Positions 20,616 through 34,700 are shown, counted from the first letter of the stretch. The stretch: DNA of 64,000 nucleotides from Carex sylvatica (GCA_964058845.1 CAXKVR010000010.1:372001-436000), one strand, 5' to 3'. Notes: a model not told the origin generated them from the letters alone. Translations and numbers: made by a program.

Positions 20616-23600
20616 CTATGGCAAGCTAGTGTTACCAAGTGCAAGAGATGCAGCTACTTCTTGCTCCTGATGGAATAAAAAATACAAGTGAATATAAAAG
20701 TTAACTGATCATGGAACATGAATTTGTAAAATTACACATACCTGGAGACGATGCATCAAGTACATCAAAAATAAGTGCACAAACACCTGCACAGATAATT
20801 TAACCAAATTTAGAAAATCAACCCAATAAATTTGACAATGTTTCCCCATGGGTCCCCAGAACTTAAAATATTACAAGGAAGCTGGTTGCTATTTTTTATA
20901 AATATTTATTTGTTACATTTATGAAGAAAATCTAGAAGCAACGGGGTATGGCGAATACTTCATATTTATAGGATCTTGCCATGCACATTAAATTTTGAGA
21001 TATCGCAAGAGTAAAAACAAACTGAATCCCCCACCAGCCCCGCCCCAAAAGAAAAGGAAGTACATATTATGAGCAAATGAACTTTTAAAAATGTTCTTGC
21101 CAGATAGAATAGTAGAATAACTCGAGCGACTGGATAACGCCATAGAAATCTAGTTGCTCGAACGGCTCCGGAATCTAAAATCTTTGCAGCTTTATGCAAC
21201 TACGAGAGAAAAATTATAAGAAACTTTAACATGGATTATATAGTTGTGGGTGTTTTAATATTATTTTTTATGAGGTGGGGGTAGAAAAGACCTGCTTACT
21301 TGCAGCTTCCATGTGCCTGTGGTGCAGGGGTAGAGGCCTGTAATGGAATTAATTATTTTTTTAAAAGATAATAGCTCAGCCATTCTTCACAATCACTACT
21401 AAAGAAAAGAGTAAAAGCTGCAACATAAGCGAAGGACAAAACGTACTCAAAAGATTTTATATCAGCATCTTCTTCCCATGACGAGTGTGTCCTACGTACA
21501 GCTCTACTCCTCTCAGCTTCTACCTGTACTAAAAATTATGTTATCAAACCACAAAAATATATTTTCATTAATAAAAAAGAACAGTCATTGCTAATGTGAA
21601 ATTAGTCAGATGTCTGTATATCTTTCAATTAAATGACCCAGTTAATGTCAGAAAAGATTATTTGACTAAAAATTGACAGGACCAAATGCGGTATAAAAAA
21701 TAAAGTTTTTAAACTAGAAAGGCTATTATGGAATGTTACTGACCAATATATACGAACTACTTTTAGCACAAAATTTACTCAAAAAACATAATGTAAAAGC
21801 TTAATAAAAAGAACTCTAGCCTGTGCTTCTTGGAGACGTCTCAGTTCTTTCTCCAGTTGGAATTCAAGTGCAGCTTTTTCACTGGCCATGCTTTCTAGTT
21901 GTGTTTGCTTATGGTACTGAAATAATATATAACACAGGTTCAGAATAAGTTTATAAAAATATTGCTTCTTTATTAAGAACTCCAGTATGTAAGATGTAAC
22001 ATACCAGTAAGTCAGTTAGTTCGCGGTATCTTTTCTCCAGTTCTATATGTTCCTACATAACACATATCAAAGGGGAAAAAATCAGCTAGTATATTTCTAA
22101 TAGTAAGGAGGGATAGTACATGAGGATCAGAGAAACTTCCTAACTATTAAACAATTTTCTCAAAAAGGTTACTTGTCTTGAGTAATGCTCAGCATCTCTT
22201 TTCATCCCAGCCATTTCCACACGCATCTTTTGCAACTCAGCCTGCCAATTTCAGAAATAAGGAGAGAATAAATTTACCATGCTGTCAGGCACAAACATAC
22301 CCAATTTTTATTTTGGATATCACAGAAAATTTGAAAATAGTAACAGATACCTCCAAAGAGGAGATTTTATTTTCTGCTTCTCTTTGGCTTTGACGAGCAC
22401 GCTCAACCTCTTCTTGCCAGGCTTGCATCTTTATTTAAAAAAAAATTACCTTGACAGCATATCATACCGAAGTTTCAAATTAAAAATAAATAAAAATACA
22501 CTGATACACTTGTAACCTGAAGAAGTTGATTAGCATCTTCAGAGGGTTTCTTCTGTGCTCTGCGGTTTTTCGCCTCCATTTCTTGTAGCTCCTGCTGTAA
22601 TGAGCCACACTCGACCTACCAATAACACAAACTATTGATATGGTACTAAGCTAACAAAGAGAAAGGTGAATATAGGGTTGTGGTGAGGGTGGATGTGCAC
22701 TATACCTCAAGCAAAGCTACTTTGTGCTCGAGTTCAGCTGCCCTAGACGTGCTCTCCTCAGAGGCTCTCTAGCATAGCTTGCAATTATCAGATTTAAAGG
22801 AATATGGAAATTTCAAATAAAAGAATTAAAAAAAATAGTTTAAAGAGTATATTTTTTCAGTACATTCAAGTTAGGTCCGTACTTATACCGGACCATTGGT
22901 ATTATGTTGCCTGTTAAATCCTGATTTCATCATATCCTATTTTTGGTCATTTCTGCTTTAATGCTTCTTGATTGTTTAATTCAAGGCACAAATGATCCCA
23001 GTAAAACACAACACTGCCACAATGTTAAAGTTGGTATACTATTAGCAATACATGCATTATGGTACTGGTAATGTCAAATATTAGTAGCCACCAGCTAGAA
23101 TGAAAAGCATTCTCTGAATAATCCCTCCTAGTTAAAATTTTACACACTCAATACAATCCCGGTTCTATCGTAGATCATAATTCAGAAATCAAAGCCGTGC
23201 ACATCAATAGGCACAACCACCAGATGCATATTTATCATATATTAGCTTATCAGCATCTTGTTAACATACCTGAATCCTAGCAAGAGCATTTGATGCCTCA
23301 ACAGCACGATGCTCTAACTCTACCTCTCTCTCCACTGCCGCCTATATCATTACATGGTCAAGGAACAAAAGGAAATAAGAAAAAAGTATTTCTGGAAAAA
23401 TATAAATTCAAAACTTGCCATTTTAGTAGCATTATGAGCAATACGCTCCTCCTCGGCTCTGCGTTCAGCTAAAGACAGTTCTTCACGTAAAGCCTTAAAT
23501 AACAGAAAAGGAACAATATTAAAATCTGACATTCGCACACAACAGTAGCTTCCTTAATTTTTTTTTTGTCCTTTTTGGGGAAGAAATCTGATAAGTGTTA

Positions 23601-26600
23601 CCTGAATAACCCGAGTTTCAGTAAGTTCACGGCTATATTTGTTGTTCTCCATGTCTTCCTGTTTCAAAAAGAAACAAAAAGGAGCAGAACAAGTTTATAT
23701 TTTCAGTTTGTTTAAGTTGGCATTTCTGAGATGTGTCATTCAGCAAAGATGTAGAGAATAAGAACTCTTAACACATTTCCGGCACTTTCTGGAAGAAAGC
23801 AAACAAGTGAAAAGCACAAACCAAACATATCTAAAGTAAAGCCTCTACACAAACCAACAACATAGGAAAAGAGGAAACACAGTAGTAATCAGCTCATGCT
23901 GTACTGTACCTGTAGTTGCAGTACATTCATTTGGTTCAGGAGTGGATAATCCAATAAAAAAAATAGTCAAGGTATGTCCGCTACAGTACAGGATAACAGA
24001 TGGATACCTGTAATGATGAGAGTTTTACTTCAGAGGCAGCAACTTGTTTCTTCAAGGACTCTATAGAACTATGAAGTGCCTCAATTTCTGCATTCTTAGC
24101 TGACAATGCATCAGCCATATTTGATTCTGACCTTGAGGCCTCCAACTTGTACACAGATAGGTCTTGTTCAAGCTGCTTTATGTGTGACTCATAGGAAGCG
24201 CACCTCTCTCTCTGTTCCGGTTACACACCACAGCAAAAGTAAATAACAGTATAAAAAGAATGCTTGTACTAGGTAGTTTGTTTAGAGCAAATGACAAATG
24301 ACGTCCTTCAAGTAAGTCAGATGTAATAATTTGTTATTTCAGTTAGATTCCGTTGAGAGTATGAAAATAATACATGAAGACTTGGTAGATCCTAGGTTGG
24401 ACAAAAAGTATGATAAAAGATCACTATGAAAATAATACATGTAGGGCACTTATCATTGTCTGCTACATCACTATAAATTTGCAACTTCATACTAAGGCTA
24501 CCTTCAAACACGGCAGATGACATTTCTTTTATTATTTCAAACATGATTTAAAATGGGACCAAAAAGGGTCTAACTTGGAAGCTGTACGGATATTTTTTTA
24601 TGCCTCAGAGAATTGACCACAACAGGAACTACTTCAGTAACTTTAAGAACCACTAAGTAATATATGCATACCTCTTGAACAAGAAGCTCTTCAAGTTGAG
24701 CATTCTCAGATTTGTATTCTTGGAGGCGAGATGAGAGACCAGCACAAACCTTTCATGTTACGGGAACTTAAGATGAATACACACAACTAATCGCCATTTC
24801 AATTATGCATCCTTACAGAAGTTTGAATAATGGTATTATGCCAAAAAAAATTCGCCATATAATTCTCGTCTAAGATACCTTCTGTATGTTACTCAACATT
24901 TCAATAAATTATACAATTTGTTCAATACAATGTTTTCCTGCATGATATGACAACACTTTAGTACAACTTTCCCAGCCCTAGGAGGTATGTTGATGGCTTT
25001 GCCTATAATATATTTTATTTGCAAATAACACTGGAAAAAGACCACTTAGCAAGTAAAATCCAATGACTTTTAATACATTAGCAGTTCACACCAAATTGTT
25101 ATCTTATGGAGGTAGTGTAACATTACATATTTTCTTAATTTTAACAATCATTCTACAAACTTTCTTCCCTGAGTATAACTTAAACAGTTGAACTAAATAT
25201 AGCCAAGTAAATTCATTTGTTTTGAAAACATCTGGTCAAGCTAACACTGAAAGTTGGGGGATGTTTGGTCAGTTTTTGCTTCATGGAAGCTTAGTTCTGA
25301 CAATTGGAAATTAGTTTCGAAAAAACCAAACTGATGATTATTTACTAGAAACGTAAGAAAGGTAGGGAGTTTTTTGCATGTACAGTTTCTTTAGCACAGC
25401 TTGCACAAATATTCTTTCTGCAAGCTTGAGCCACATCCTATAGATGAGATAATAAAGAATTGAAGTATACCATTTCAGATTTCCCTTACCCGAGCTAATC
25501 TGGCCTCCTTTGATTGACCTGTTTTGATGGCAGTCTTGAGCAATCCCTGAGCCTACAAAACAAATTTCAAAAGAAGCTAATTTACAGAATGAAGGTTAAA
25601 TAGAAACTAACAAAACACAGCTATTCCTCGCTAGAGAGAGCCAAAGATTGTGACCAAAAAAAGGGTATGAGATCCAATAGATTAAGTAGATCCTCACAGT
25701 ACGCTATGTATAAATTGGTCAAAAATAAGTTTTCATATTAATAGTCTCAATTGATCCTCGGGTAGAAATCAAATTATCTAGATTGAAGTTCTACCAGCTA
25801 CATACTTGTATCAGATTGAGCCTAAATTACACCAAAAAGGCAAAAACTACTCACCTCCTCAAGCTGGTCCTGAACTTTCATGGGAGTAGACTCAGATTTG
25901 TTCTCTTGCTGATCAGACAATTTAGGAGCACCTCTCCCCTTCTCTGACAAATTTTCTCCCTCTATCTCCTTAGAATCAACACCTGATTTAACTTCAACAA
26001 TTTCAGGCTCCTTTATCTCTTGACTAACCGCCGAAGCAGCTTGTTTATCAACCTCTGCAACCTGACTTGCTGCAGCAATCTCAGTTGCAACATCAACCTT
26101 AGAAGCTTCATCCTTCGGGCCATCAGTCAAACTTGTGGTATTCTCACTTGAAATGGGGATGTCGGTAAGTGGAGTTAGAGCAGCTATATTTCCAGAATCA
26201 ACAGTTTCTGTATCTTTAAGATCAGTTACAGGAACAGAACCATTGGTCGGGGTAGCATCTTTGGTTAGGGATTGGTCAGATGGTGAAGGTCTAATTCTTT
26301 CAATCCTTTTAATTTTACGATCTGCCACAGGTCTCGATGACTCATTACTGGAGATCTTCAACTGAGTATGAATATTTGCAAAAGCATTGTTATATTTGCT
26401 AATTAGACATGAAATGTATTTATTGTTCATATGTCCTTGAAAAAGGGAAAATAACACCAATATACACACACATCATGTCAAATTAGACAATAAAAAGTTT
26501 TTGAGATAATTTTCAGTGATTGAAGTAAATAGAAAAAACACTCATATTTCTAGCTAAATAATGACCTTTTCCTTTGATCTTGTTTTTTTGGTTTGGCCTT

Positions 26601-27217
26601 CTTGAGCAATTGATGTTGTACCTAAACAACAAGAGAAAAGATAAACAGAAGTGAAAGAAAATAGACATTTCGATACAAAATAGCTCCAAGATGCTATTTA
26701 GCTTTTTTGAAGGAAACTAAAATTGTTGTTTTGTCTTAATGAAAGAATTTTAGTTAAAATTGGAAAATTTACCAGAAGATTGCGAATCAGTCTGCTCATT
26801 GGACAACTCATTAACAACAACTTTTGCTCTCCTGTCAACCACCTCGAACAAGTCTGTTTTAAGTTATTTCAAAAAGATATCAGCACTAGATTCAGATTAT
26901 ACCCTGACATTATGTACCAGCTTTCAGTTCCATTGTAATAAGAAATCAGCCATACCTAGCATATTTGATTCTTTTCTAATGTACTAAATAAGGTAGCAAA
27001 AAAGTAACACACTTAAGCTTGATATTTACAAACAAATACACAAAAAATTATCCAACACTGGATTAAAAGTTACAGATGCTTGGTACTGATCTGGCCATTG
27101 TTACACCCAGATCTCTTACCCCCCATATTAATTACCTACTGAGATCCGATCAACTAAGCCTAAAGAGAGGAGAGCGAGAGTGAAGGTACCTTCGGCGGCT
27201 TTAAGCCAGGAGGCCAT
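20616..27217 (-). CDS. Golgin-84 homologue (golgin candidate 1/2-like), Golgi coiled-coil membrane protein
   Basis: Twenty-one exons, 663 residues (high to low): 27217-27190, 26853-26773, 26621-26566, 26361-25855, 25552-25490, 24749-24672, 24211-24008, 23658-23602, 23493-23419, 23341-23270, 22768-22706, 22615-22517, 22428-22351, 22241-22173, 22052-22005, 21916-21821, 21523-21447, 21337-21292, 21199-21101, 20786-20742, 20666-20616. The N-terminus MASWLKAAEDLFEVVDRRAK is diagnostic of plant golgin-84 proteins. Residues 55-225 are low-complexity and acidic (one 507-bp exon); about 225-560 is continuous coiled coil; the conserved tail LDSGAVRATRFLWRYP leads into one C-terminal membrane span (about 624-644), i.e. 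tail-anchored. Family role: tethering and cisternal structure at cis-Golgi. At least two introns use GC donors, and intron 16 is ambiguous (GCTAGA, or GTTCTT two codons later). No breaks seen. Confidence 0.94.
20787..21100 (-). other. GC-AG intron in golgin (membrane-span junction)
   Basis: The exon ends ...TTCTATCTG, the intron starts GCAAGAACAT and ends GCAG before GTGTTTGTG. The conserved order FYL/VFVHLFLMYL needs this junction. The nearest in-frame GT donor (AAA/GTTCAT) would insert six residues into the membrane span. Confidence 0.75.
23342..23418 (-). other. GC-AG intron in golgin (coiled-coil region)
   Basis: The exon ends ACTAAAATG, the intron starts GCAAGTTTTG and ends ATAG before GCGGCAGTG, joining HNATKM/AAVEREVELEHRAVEAS as in other golgin-84 proteins. 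The only nearby GT (GCAA/GTTTTG) would shift frame. GCAAGT is the GC-AG consensus. Confidence 0.85.
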
Positions 27218-27453
27218 AGTGGAAGAACGTAGCGAATCGGAGATTTGGAGGCAGCAAGAGGAAGCTTTGTAGAGAAGGAAAAAGAGAGAGGAATGGAGAT
27301 CGGAGAAGGAAGAACTGAGAGATCAGTTGGTTGCTGGTCGGTGGCGGGGTCCTGTCACTGGTAGTCTGGTATGGTTCCTAATAAGAAATCAATAGCCCTT
27401 GGTTGCTGAAAGTTTTTAGTTGTAATTAATATAATTATCGTAGTAAATCAAAA

Positions 27454-27526
27454 GCCCGTCTAGCTCAGTTGGTAGAGCGCAAGGCTCTTAACCTTGTGGT
27501 CGTGGGTTCGAGCCCCACGGTGGGCG
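27454..27526 (+). tRNA. trnK-CUU (nuclear): tRNA-Lys (anticodon CTT)
   Basis: A complete 73-nt cloverleaf: acceptor GCCCGTC/GGTGGGC with G-T wobbles, D arm GCTC...GAGC with AGTTGGTA loop, anticodon stem CAAGG/CCTTG with loop CTCTTAA (anticodon CTT at 27487-27489), and T arm GTGGG TTCGAGC CCCAC. Discriminator base is G; no CCA is encoded and there is no intron. Internal A and B boxes are intact (GGTTCGAGCC), and a TTTT terminator follows at about 27532. It lies 237 bp from the golgin start codon, divergently. Confidence 0.98.
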
Positions 27527-28580
27527 TTCATTTTAAGTTTTGTGGGCAAAAAAGATCACAAGTTTGTATGTTTTATTTTGTTTACAAAAAATATTCATAA
27601 GTTTGTATTATTTTTATGGTTAATATTTATGATATTTTTATTTTGTATGTTTTATTTTAACTTTATAGAAAAATATATAGTTTCCATAAATGAATATTAA
27701 AAAAAAAAATTAAAATTAAGAAATTATTGATTTAAAATTGATGTTAAAATCAATAATTTCTTAATTTTAATTTTAAGAAATATATTTTTTAATAATTTTT
27801 AACATCTAGTCATAATTTTAAGAAATATATTTTATGATCTTGTCATAATATTACAAATATGAACTTCTAAAGACAAATATTATTTGTATCTCTGGGAAAA
27901 AAAATATAGAAAAACATTGTCAAGATGTTAAATCATAATTATGATAATAAATTTTAATTTTAAAAAAGATGTTAAATATTTTTTTTATTTAACATTTTTT
28001 AATCAACAATCTCCATTATCCATTATCATCTTGTCATAATATTACAAATATGAACTTCTAAGAAAAATATTACTTGTATCTCTGGGAAAAAAAAAGAGAA
28101 GAAGACTAAATGTGCCTATAAAACCTCAAGTCAGTCCATAGGTGTGTTGTTTCAAACATCATTTTTTTTTAAGGTTAGTGTTGTTTCGCACACCATTTTT
28201 TTTAGGGTTACTGTTGTTTCAAACATCATTATTAGCTGTCAACATCCTCATAGTATCTCGCGGCTTATGTTATTTTTTTTTTTACATACTTAATAATGAA
28301 TTAGGTATATTGAACTTAAAGTTAACACTCTTCATCATAATTAGACTCCTTTTTGTTTCTTTTGTGATGAGAGCACACAAAACAGGCACATCTGGTTCAA
28401 TTATAAAATATTAATAAAAAAAAAGAAGTTCAACCAAAAGCTTAAATCTCTAAAGGGGCTAAAATTGATTTCACAAAGAAGGCTATATTGAGAGTTCTAT
28501 GGGTTCAGCTTAAGCACATTTCACAAAAACATATTGAAATTCCAATTCTGCACCAAAATACATTGCTCTTTATTTGAGAC
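27527..28580. other. Intergenic between tRNA-Lys and APD-like gene
   Basis: No gene seen. It holds a near-perfect hairpin at 27712-27768 and two diverged copies of a roughly 70-bp unit (CTTGTCATAATATTACAAAT ... TGTATCTCTGGGAAAAAAA) at 27835-27903 and 28028-28094. Three pyrimidine-rich GTTTCAAACATCATT/GTTTCGCACACCATT phrases recur at 28147-28230. Confidence 0.55.
27712..27768. repeat. Short near-perfect palindrome
   Basis: The arm AAAATTAAGAAATTATTGAT (27712 on) is complemented by ATCAATAATTTCTTAATTTT (to 27768) with an 11-12 nt loop. All A/T-rich; it could form a DNA cruciform or an RNA hairpin. No sign that it is a microRNA precursor. Confidence 0.8.
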
Positions 28581-28693
28581 TCAGACACTGAAGATTCTTC
28601 TCACTTTCTTCATCCTCCTTCGACATATGGGGCATGTACCGGCCTCATCAGAAATCCTGCCACAATAGATTTCTTTTGCAATCAATGGCTAAA

Positions 28694-28732
<39 letters not shown>

Positions 28733-31700
28733 ATATTCACAAAGTCTTATGTCAGAGAATTAGAACATAAGTCCTTGTTTATTGCTCACTCCATTGAAAA
28801 TTAGCTGAATTGATCCTAAATGAAACATTATCTTGTCAAAAAGGTTGATGAGTCAAAAGAGAAGTTTCCAAGATGTTTAAATGAATCTATCATTTCTGGT
28901 TAATATCTTGGATCTTTCGGTTAATGCTTCTATCAACACTTTCACAGGAAAAAAGAAAGGTGGGTCTCCGTATGATTATTCTGAGGACTAAAATGGAAAT
29001 ATAATAGGCTGAACTAGCTAGTTACTAAATTCTCAATGGGTCAGAACGCGCACCAGATCAAAATTCATACAACAGTATATTGTATCAAAAAAATTCTGGT
29101 TTAGAATACATAGTTCAGATCACATATGCTAGTTGGATTAATTGGGAGGAATTCATAGTTGTTTTGGACTAGTTATTTTTCTTTTTCTAATAAATTGCAT
29201 TCATAACAACAATCAATAATGTTATCCTACTGCTCTATTTGTTAAAAATCATTGCTTTATCTAACCTTTCTCCACAAGCATAACAAGTAGCAGAGTGGCC
29301 GCAAGGTAGGAAGAAGCAATCTCTCGGCGCGTCACAACATATTGCACAAAGGTGGCAAGACCCACCTTCCTCTAGAGACTTTGCCGCCTCCATCTTCAAC
29401 CACTCCTCAATTTCTTCTTCATCATGTGATACTGACTCATATGACGAACCCAAGCTTGAATTTTCATCGTCTTTATTCGTCAGCAAAGGGGTTCGCTGGT
29501 CGTTATTTGCAGGTGCCTCGTTAACAGTGTGATGGTTGCGTAGTAGTTTGTTTACTAGCTTGTATATGATCAGTAGGAGTATGGTAATCAACGCTACATG
29601 CACCGAAATTTGGGAAGACAGTGGTTATGTGTTATGAATTATATTGCGAGATACAGAAGTTATCAAAGAATTGGGTTAACTGAGTTGAAGTGCAGATTTG
29701 GTGGGAAAAAAGAGATTTATTTGAGGTATAATAATTTGTGGTGAAATTTTGTTCACCTTAAAACAACTGGTCATTATGCTGCAGTGAACTTTGAGGTTTA
29801 TAACATGAACTGGCATCTGAGACCTCTACATTTTGCAAGTTACCTCCTTGAATAAAAGTACCGACCTTTATTAATCAATAATAGATCATGAGTTAAACTT
29901 TTTAAATCACCTGAGCCAACAAAGTAGACAATCCACCGAGGTCCATATGACAGACTCACATAGAATGCATCAGACTCCTGACATGAAAAAAAAAAAATGG
30001 TCAGCATACTGTACAATATGACACGGTATGATGTGAAATTATCAGATAATCATACTTTACAACAGTAGTCTTCCAATCTTTCCGGAAAGAAGATTTATCG
30101 TGACATCGATAGGAGGGGGGTACTTAATACAATGCACTTTTGATTGAATGATTACCTTAATTTGACCTGTTGATAGAATTGCGAATGCAGGTTTTAACAT
30201 GAAGAGCTTCAAAGTACATTGTCTATTTTTTAGTGGGCATGTGTAATAAGCTCCTGTTGTGTTATACAAGATACTGCTTATTCTAAACTCCAATTGTACC
30301 TAAAACAAAATCACACGAAGCAGAAAGTTTTAGTTTACATAACAAAGAAAGTAAATGAAACTATTACATGTTTGTTATTTGAGATTCTTGTGATTTTGTT
30401 TATGTTTTTTTTTAAAGCTCTTTAGATTTATATTTGAGACATTGTCATTTGACTCGGTTCTTGTTGAGATGTTTGTATCTTTATCGTTTGTTTTATTAGA
30501 ATAGTTTTGGAGTGCCTATCGGTAAATAGGCCATTATGAAATAGTCTAGGGGTTATTTGTAAGAGTGCTTTGTAAGGCTCTATATAAGTTCAAATCGTTA
30601 ATCAATAAAGTAACTTTTGGCTGAAATCTTTATGGTATCAGAGCCTAAATCCTAGCCGTCACTGTAGCACCCCGCGGCATTGTAGCACTGCGTTACTGTA
30701 GCAACTACGCTACTGTAGCAGCCGCCTCTCTCTCTCCAACCGGTTTTCCTTCTTTTCTCTCTAGCCGCTTCTTTCTCTTCTCTAGGCCGGCCACCACTTA
30801 GGCTTGTTTGATTGAGGTCGGCCGGCGTGGGGGGCCTATACCCCACGATACCCACAGGAGGGTTGATCGGGTTTGGATCTCGATCTTTGATGAGTGGATA
30901 AATCAAGATCGGGTCAAGAAAAGGAAGCGAGAGGGAGATGAGTAAGATCTAGATCTTGAGGGTGCAAGATCGAGTCTAAGAAAGGAAGAAGGAGGATCGG
31001 GACTTAGATTGGTGCTCGGATCAATGTCAGAGGAGGAGACTGGGAATGCGTTTGCGAAGGCTTGCGCGAAGCTGACCTCTGATGAGATGACTGTCATGGT
31101 GCGACGAGCGTTGGCCGTGTACCAAGCTTCTGTTGAGAGCAAGCCGAAGGTGCAGAAGGTTGAGCTGCCACCTATCGACATGAGACTCGAAGGGCCAGCT
31201 ACGTGCTTGACTGAGGAGGAGAGCCAAAATAAGCTACAGGCTAGGGCAGCAGGACTTTCAGGGGTGAAATCAGCACTAGCGGTGTCCAACTCAGGTCACA
31301 CAAGTAACACAGGGTTCAGAGGTGAGCCTCGACGGTGTTACAGATGCGGTGAGATAGGTCACCTGAAACAGACTTGTCCTAAGTCACCTAAGAAGTGAGA
31401 TGCAGGTAAGAGAGGGCAGTCTGGAGGCCGTGGTTATGGCCGAGGTGGTGGGAGAGGTGGAAGACGAGACTACCAGGCAAATCTGATGGTAGCAGAGGGC
31501 GAGAGTGAGGAGGTACTAAAGAGGAAGCAGAAAGCAGCAGGTAATGGAAAGAGTGTGGCAGAGGACGCATCTACTTCATCTTCACTCAGGGGTAACTTTG
31601 TGTGTTTTGCTCAATCAGCCACAGGTGTTTGTGATACACTTGCTCTTGCCTCCATACCCACCACTAGATCACCAAATTGGATAGTCAACTCTGGTGCAAC

Positions 31701-34700
31701 TCGCCATGTGACTGGTGCTGCTGGGGAGTTTTCCACCTATACTCACCTAGCAGTCCTAGATAGCATTCAGACAGCCAATGGTACGGCCTAGCCCGTGGTT
31801 GGTAAGGGTACCGTAAGATGTACCGATTCAATGACTCTAACCAATGTGTTGCATGCTCCTTCCTTTCCGGTAAACCTAGTGTCCATTAGTGCTATTATTC
31901 ATGAGCAAAAATGAATTGTGACCTTTGATATTCCGAGGATAGTCTTTCAGGAGAAGGAGACAGGTCGGATACTTGAGACTGGCACATGGCGTGATGGGTT
32001 GTGGTACGTGGATAGAAAAGAGATGGACACAGCGCTGGCATCTGTGGTCGATAGAGTGAGGGCATGAAAATCTAGGGTGAGTGTGGAGGATGAGTTGTTT
32101 CTGATTCATCGGCGGATGGGGCACTCTTCGTTCAGCCTGCTGGAACGTTTGTATCCATCAAAGTATGAGAAAGCTGACAAACAGAAACTTGTGTGTGATG
32201 GATGTGAGTTTGGGAAGCATACAAGGAATTCGTATGTAAGCTCAGGAAGTAGGAGTTTTCTTGCCTTTGATATGATACATTCAGACGTATGGGGGCCTTG
32301 TCCTACGACGACTGTGAATGGGTTCATATATTTTGTATTCTTCATCGATTGTTTTTCTCGTGTGACTTGAATTTATCTGATGAAGAGCAAGAGTGATGTG
32401 TTTACTTGCTTCAAGGACTTTCACAAAAGGATTCAAACTCAATATGGTGCAGTTGTGAAGGTATTGAGGTCTGACAATGGAACAGAGTACACCAACAGGG
32501 CGTTTGGAGAGTACTTGTCATCTCAGGCAATACAGCATCAAACCACGTGTCCATACGCACCAGAGCAGAATGGGGTAGCAGAACGGAAGAACAGGCATCT
32601 TCTTGAGGTAACTCGGAGTATGATGATTTCGATGAATGTTTCGAAACATTTGTGGGGACAAGCAGTCCTGACCGCCGCACAATTTATCAATAGAATGCCA
32701 TCTAGAGTATTAGACTGGCAGACTCCATGTGTGATGTTGAAAGGAGATAATGAGAGTATTCTTACTCTAAAGATATTTGACTGTGTGTGCTTTGTGAAGG
32801 ACAATAGACCAAATATTGAAAAATTGGATCCGAGAGCTGTGAAGTGTATCTTTGTGGGGTACTCAACTACTCAAAAGGGTTATGTGTGCTGGAGTCCGGA
32901 AGAGAAGAGATTATTTGTAAGTATAGATGTTACATTCCGCGAGCTCGAACCTTACTACTCCTCAGAGACTACATCACCCTTTGGAGACTCGCTCGATACA
33001 GGAGGTATGAGGCGAAAGGGGGAGAGGAGGATGGTGAGTGTGGGTGGTATTCCTTGTCCACTGGTGGATTTGGCTAGGGTTGAGCCGAAAAATGAGGATT
33101 CGGCTGTGGTTCAGTCGGAAAAAGAGGATTTGGCCAGGGTTGAGTTGCAAATGAAGGATTCGGCTGTGGGTGAGCCGGGAGTTGAGAGGAATGGGTCCGA
33201 ATGTGGTAGAACTCAGGCTCAGAGGGAGTCGAGATACCGTGAGGTGTATGTGAGAAGAAATAAGCAGAGTGAGGGAGCCATGCTTACAGTGCCACCTGTG
33301 CCAAGTCCATTGTTCCTGCCTAATCCGACTCCTGAGACACTTATACCATCCACCTCAGACTCAGAATACACAGGTGCTATGATTTCTCTCTCTACTCCTC
33401 CCACTCCCCTATCAGTAAGGAGGACTCCTCGCGAGAATGCAGGCATTCATCTTGACCAATATGGTTTTCCGTATGAGATTGCCTAGTTTGTCTCTTACTC
33501 ACACATATCGCCGGTACATAGAGCGTTCATTGCAGCATTAGACACTGTCTCTATCCCTAAGTGTTGGCAGGTTGCTAAAAGAGATCCGAAATGAAAAGCA
33601 GTCATGCTAGAAGAGCTCGAGGCCCTTTTAAAGAACAAAACCTGGGAGCTTGTGTCACTACCACTAGGCAAGAAGACTGTTGGATGCAAGTGGGTCTTCA
33701 CAGTCAAACATAATCCAGAGGGTCTAGTTGAGTGCTACAAGGCGAGGTTGGTAGCGAAGGGGTACAGTCAAACCTATGGCATCGACTATGATGAGACCTT
33801 TGCACCTGTGGCGAAGATGAGCACAGTGAGGACACTGATTTCCATGGCAGTGAATGGAGGATGAAAGTTACACCAACTCGACCTGAAGAATGCATTTCTT
33901 CATGGTGATTTGTTGGAGGAGGTGTATATGGAGATTCTATCAAGGTTTGGCACGAACCAGATAGTGCAGACTCAAGAAGTCGCTTTATGGGTTGAAGCAG
34001 TCTCCCCGGGCCTGGTTTGATAGGTTCAGGAAGGCTATGATAAGTATAGGCTATCAGCAGATCAATGCTGATTACACGGTGTTTTCTCGACAACATGGTG
34101 GTCACATTACTATGCTGACTGTGTATGTCGATGATATGATCATTACCGGGATGATGAGGGGGAGATTGCAAAGCTGAAGGCAAAATTAGGAAAGGAATTC
34201 GAAGTGAAGGATTTGAAATAGCTTAGATACTTTCTTGGAATTGAGGTGGCTCGCGGAGCAGAGGGGATTGTTTTATCCCAAAGGAAGTATGTCCTAGATT
34301 TCCTCACAGAGACATGCATGTTGGGGTGCAAGCTTGCAGTTTCTCCAATTGATGTGAAGGCCAAGATAAGTGCAGAGGCAGGAGAACAGGTTGATCGTGA
34401 GAGGTACCAGAGACTGGTAGGCAGATTGATCTATTTGACACATACACGTCCCGATATCTCATTTGCAGTGAGCGTGGTGAGCCGCTACATGCATGACCCT
34501 AGGAAGGACCATATGGACGCAGTGTATCACATTCTGAGGTACCCGAAGAGTGCACCATGGAAGTGCTTGATTTTTAGACAGAATGGACACATGAACATTG
34601 AGGGCTATTGTGACTCTGACTGGGCCAGTTGCCAAGATGACAGGAGGTCCACAACTGGCCATTGCATGTTTGTAAGGGGCAACTTGGTCTCTTGGAAGAG

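Noticed and set aside
21815..21821. Counting the golgin GCTAGA donor as a certain GC-AG intron
   Set aside because: A GT donor two codons downstream keeps frame equally well and GCTAGA is far from the GC-AG consensus, so the junction is left ambiguous.
28142..28414. Plus-strand hydrophobic 90-residue frame
   Set aside because: Phe/Leu-rich because of T-rich repeats (GTTTCAAACATCATT units); no family resemblance.
27527..28580. A second tRNA or snoRNA after tRNA-Lys
   Set aside because: No cloverleaf, C/D or H/ACA box combination could be found.
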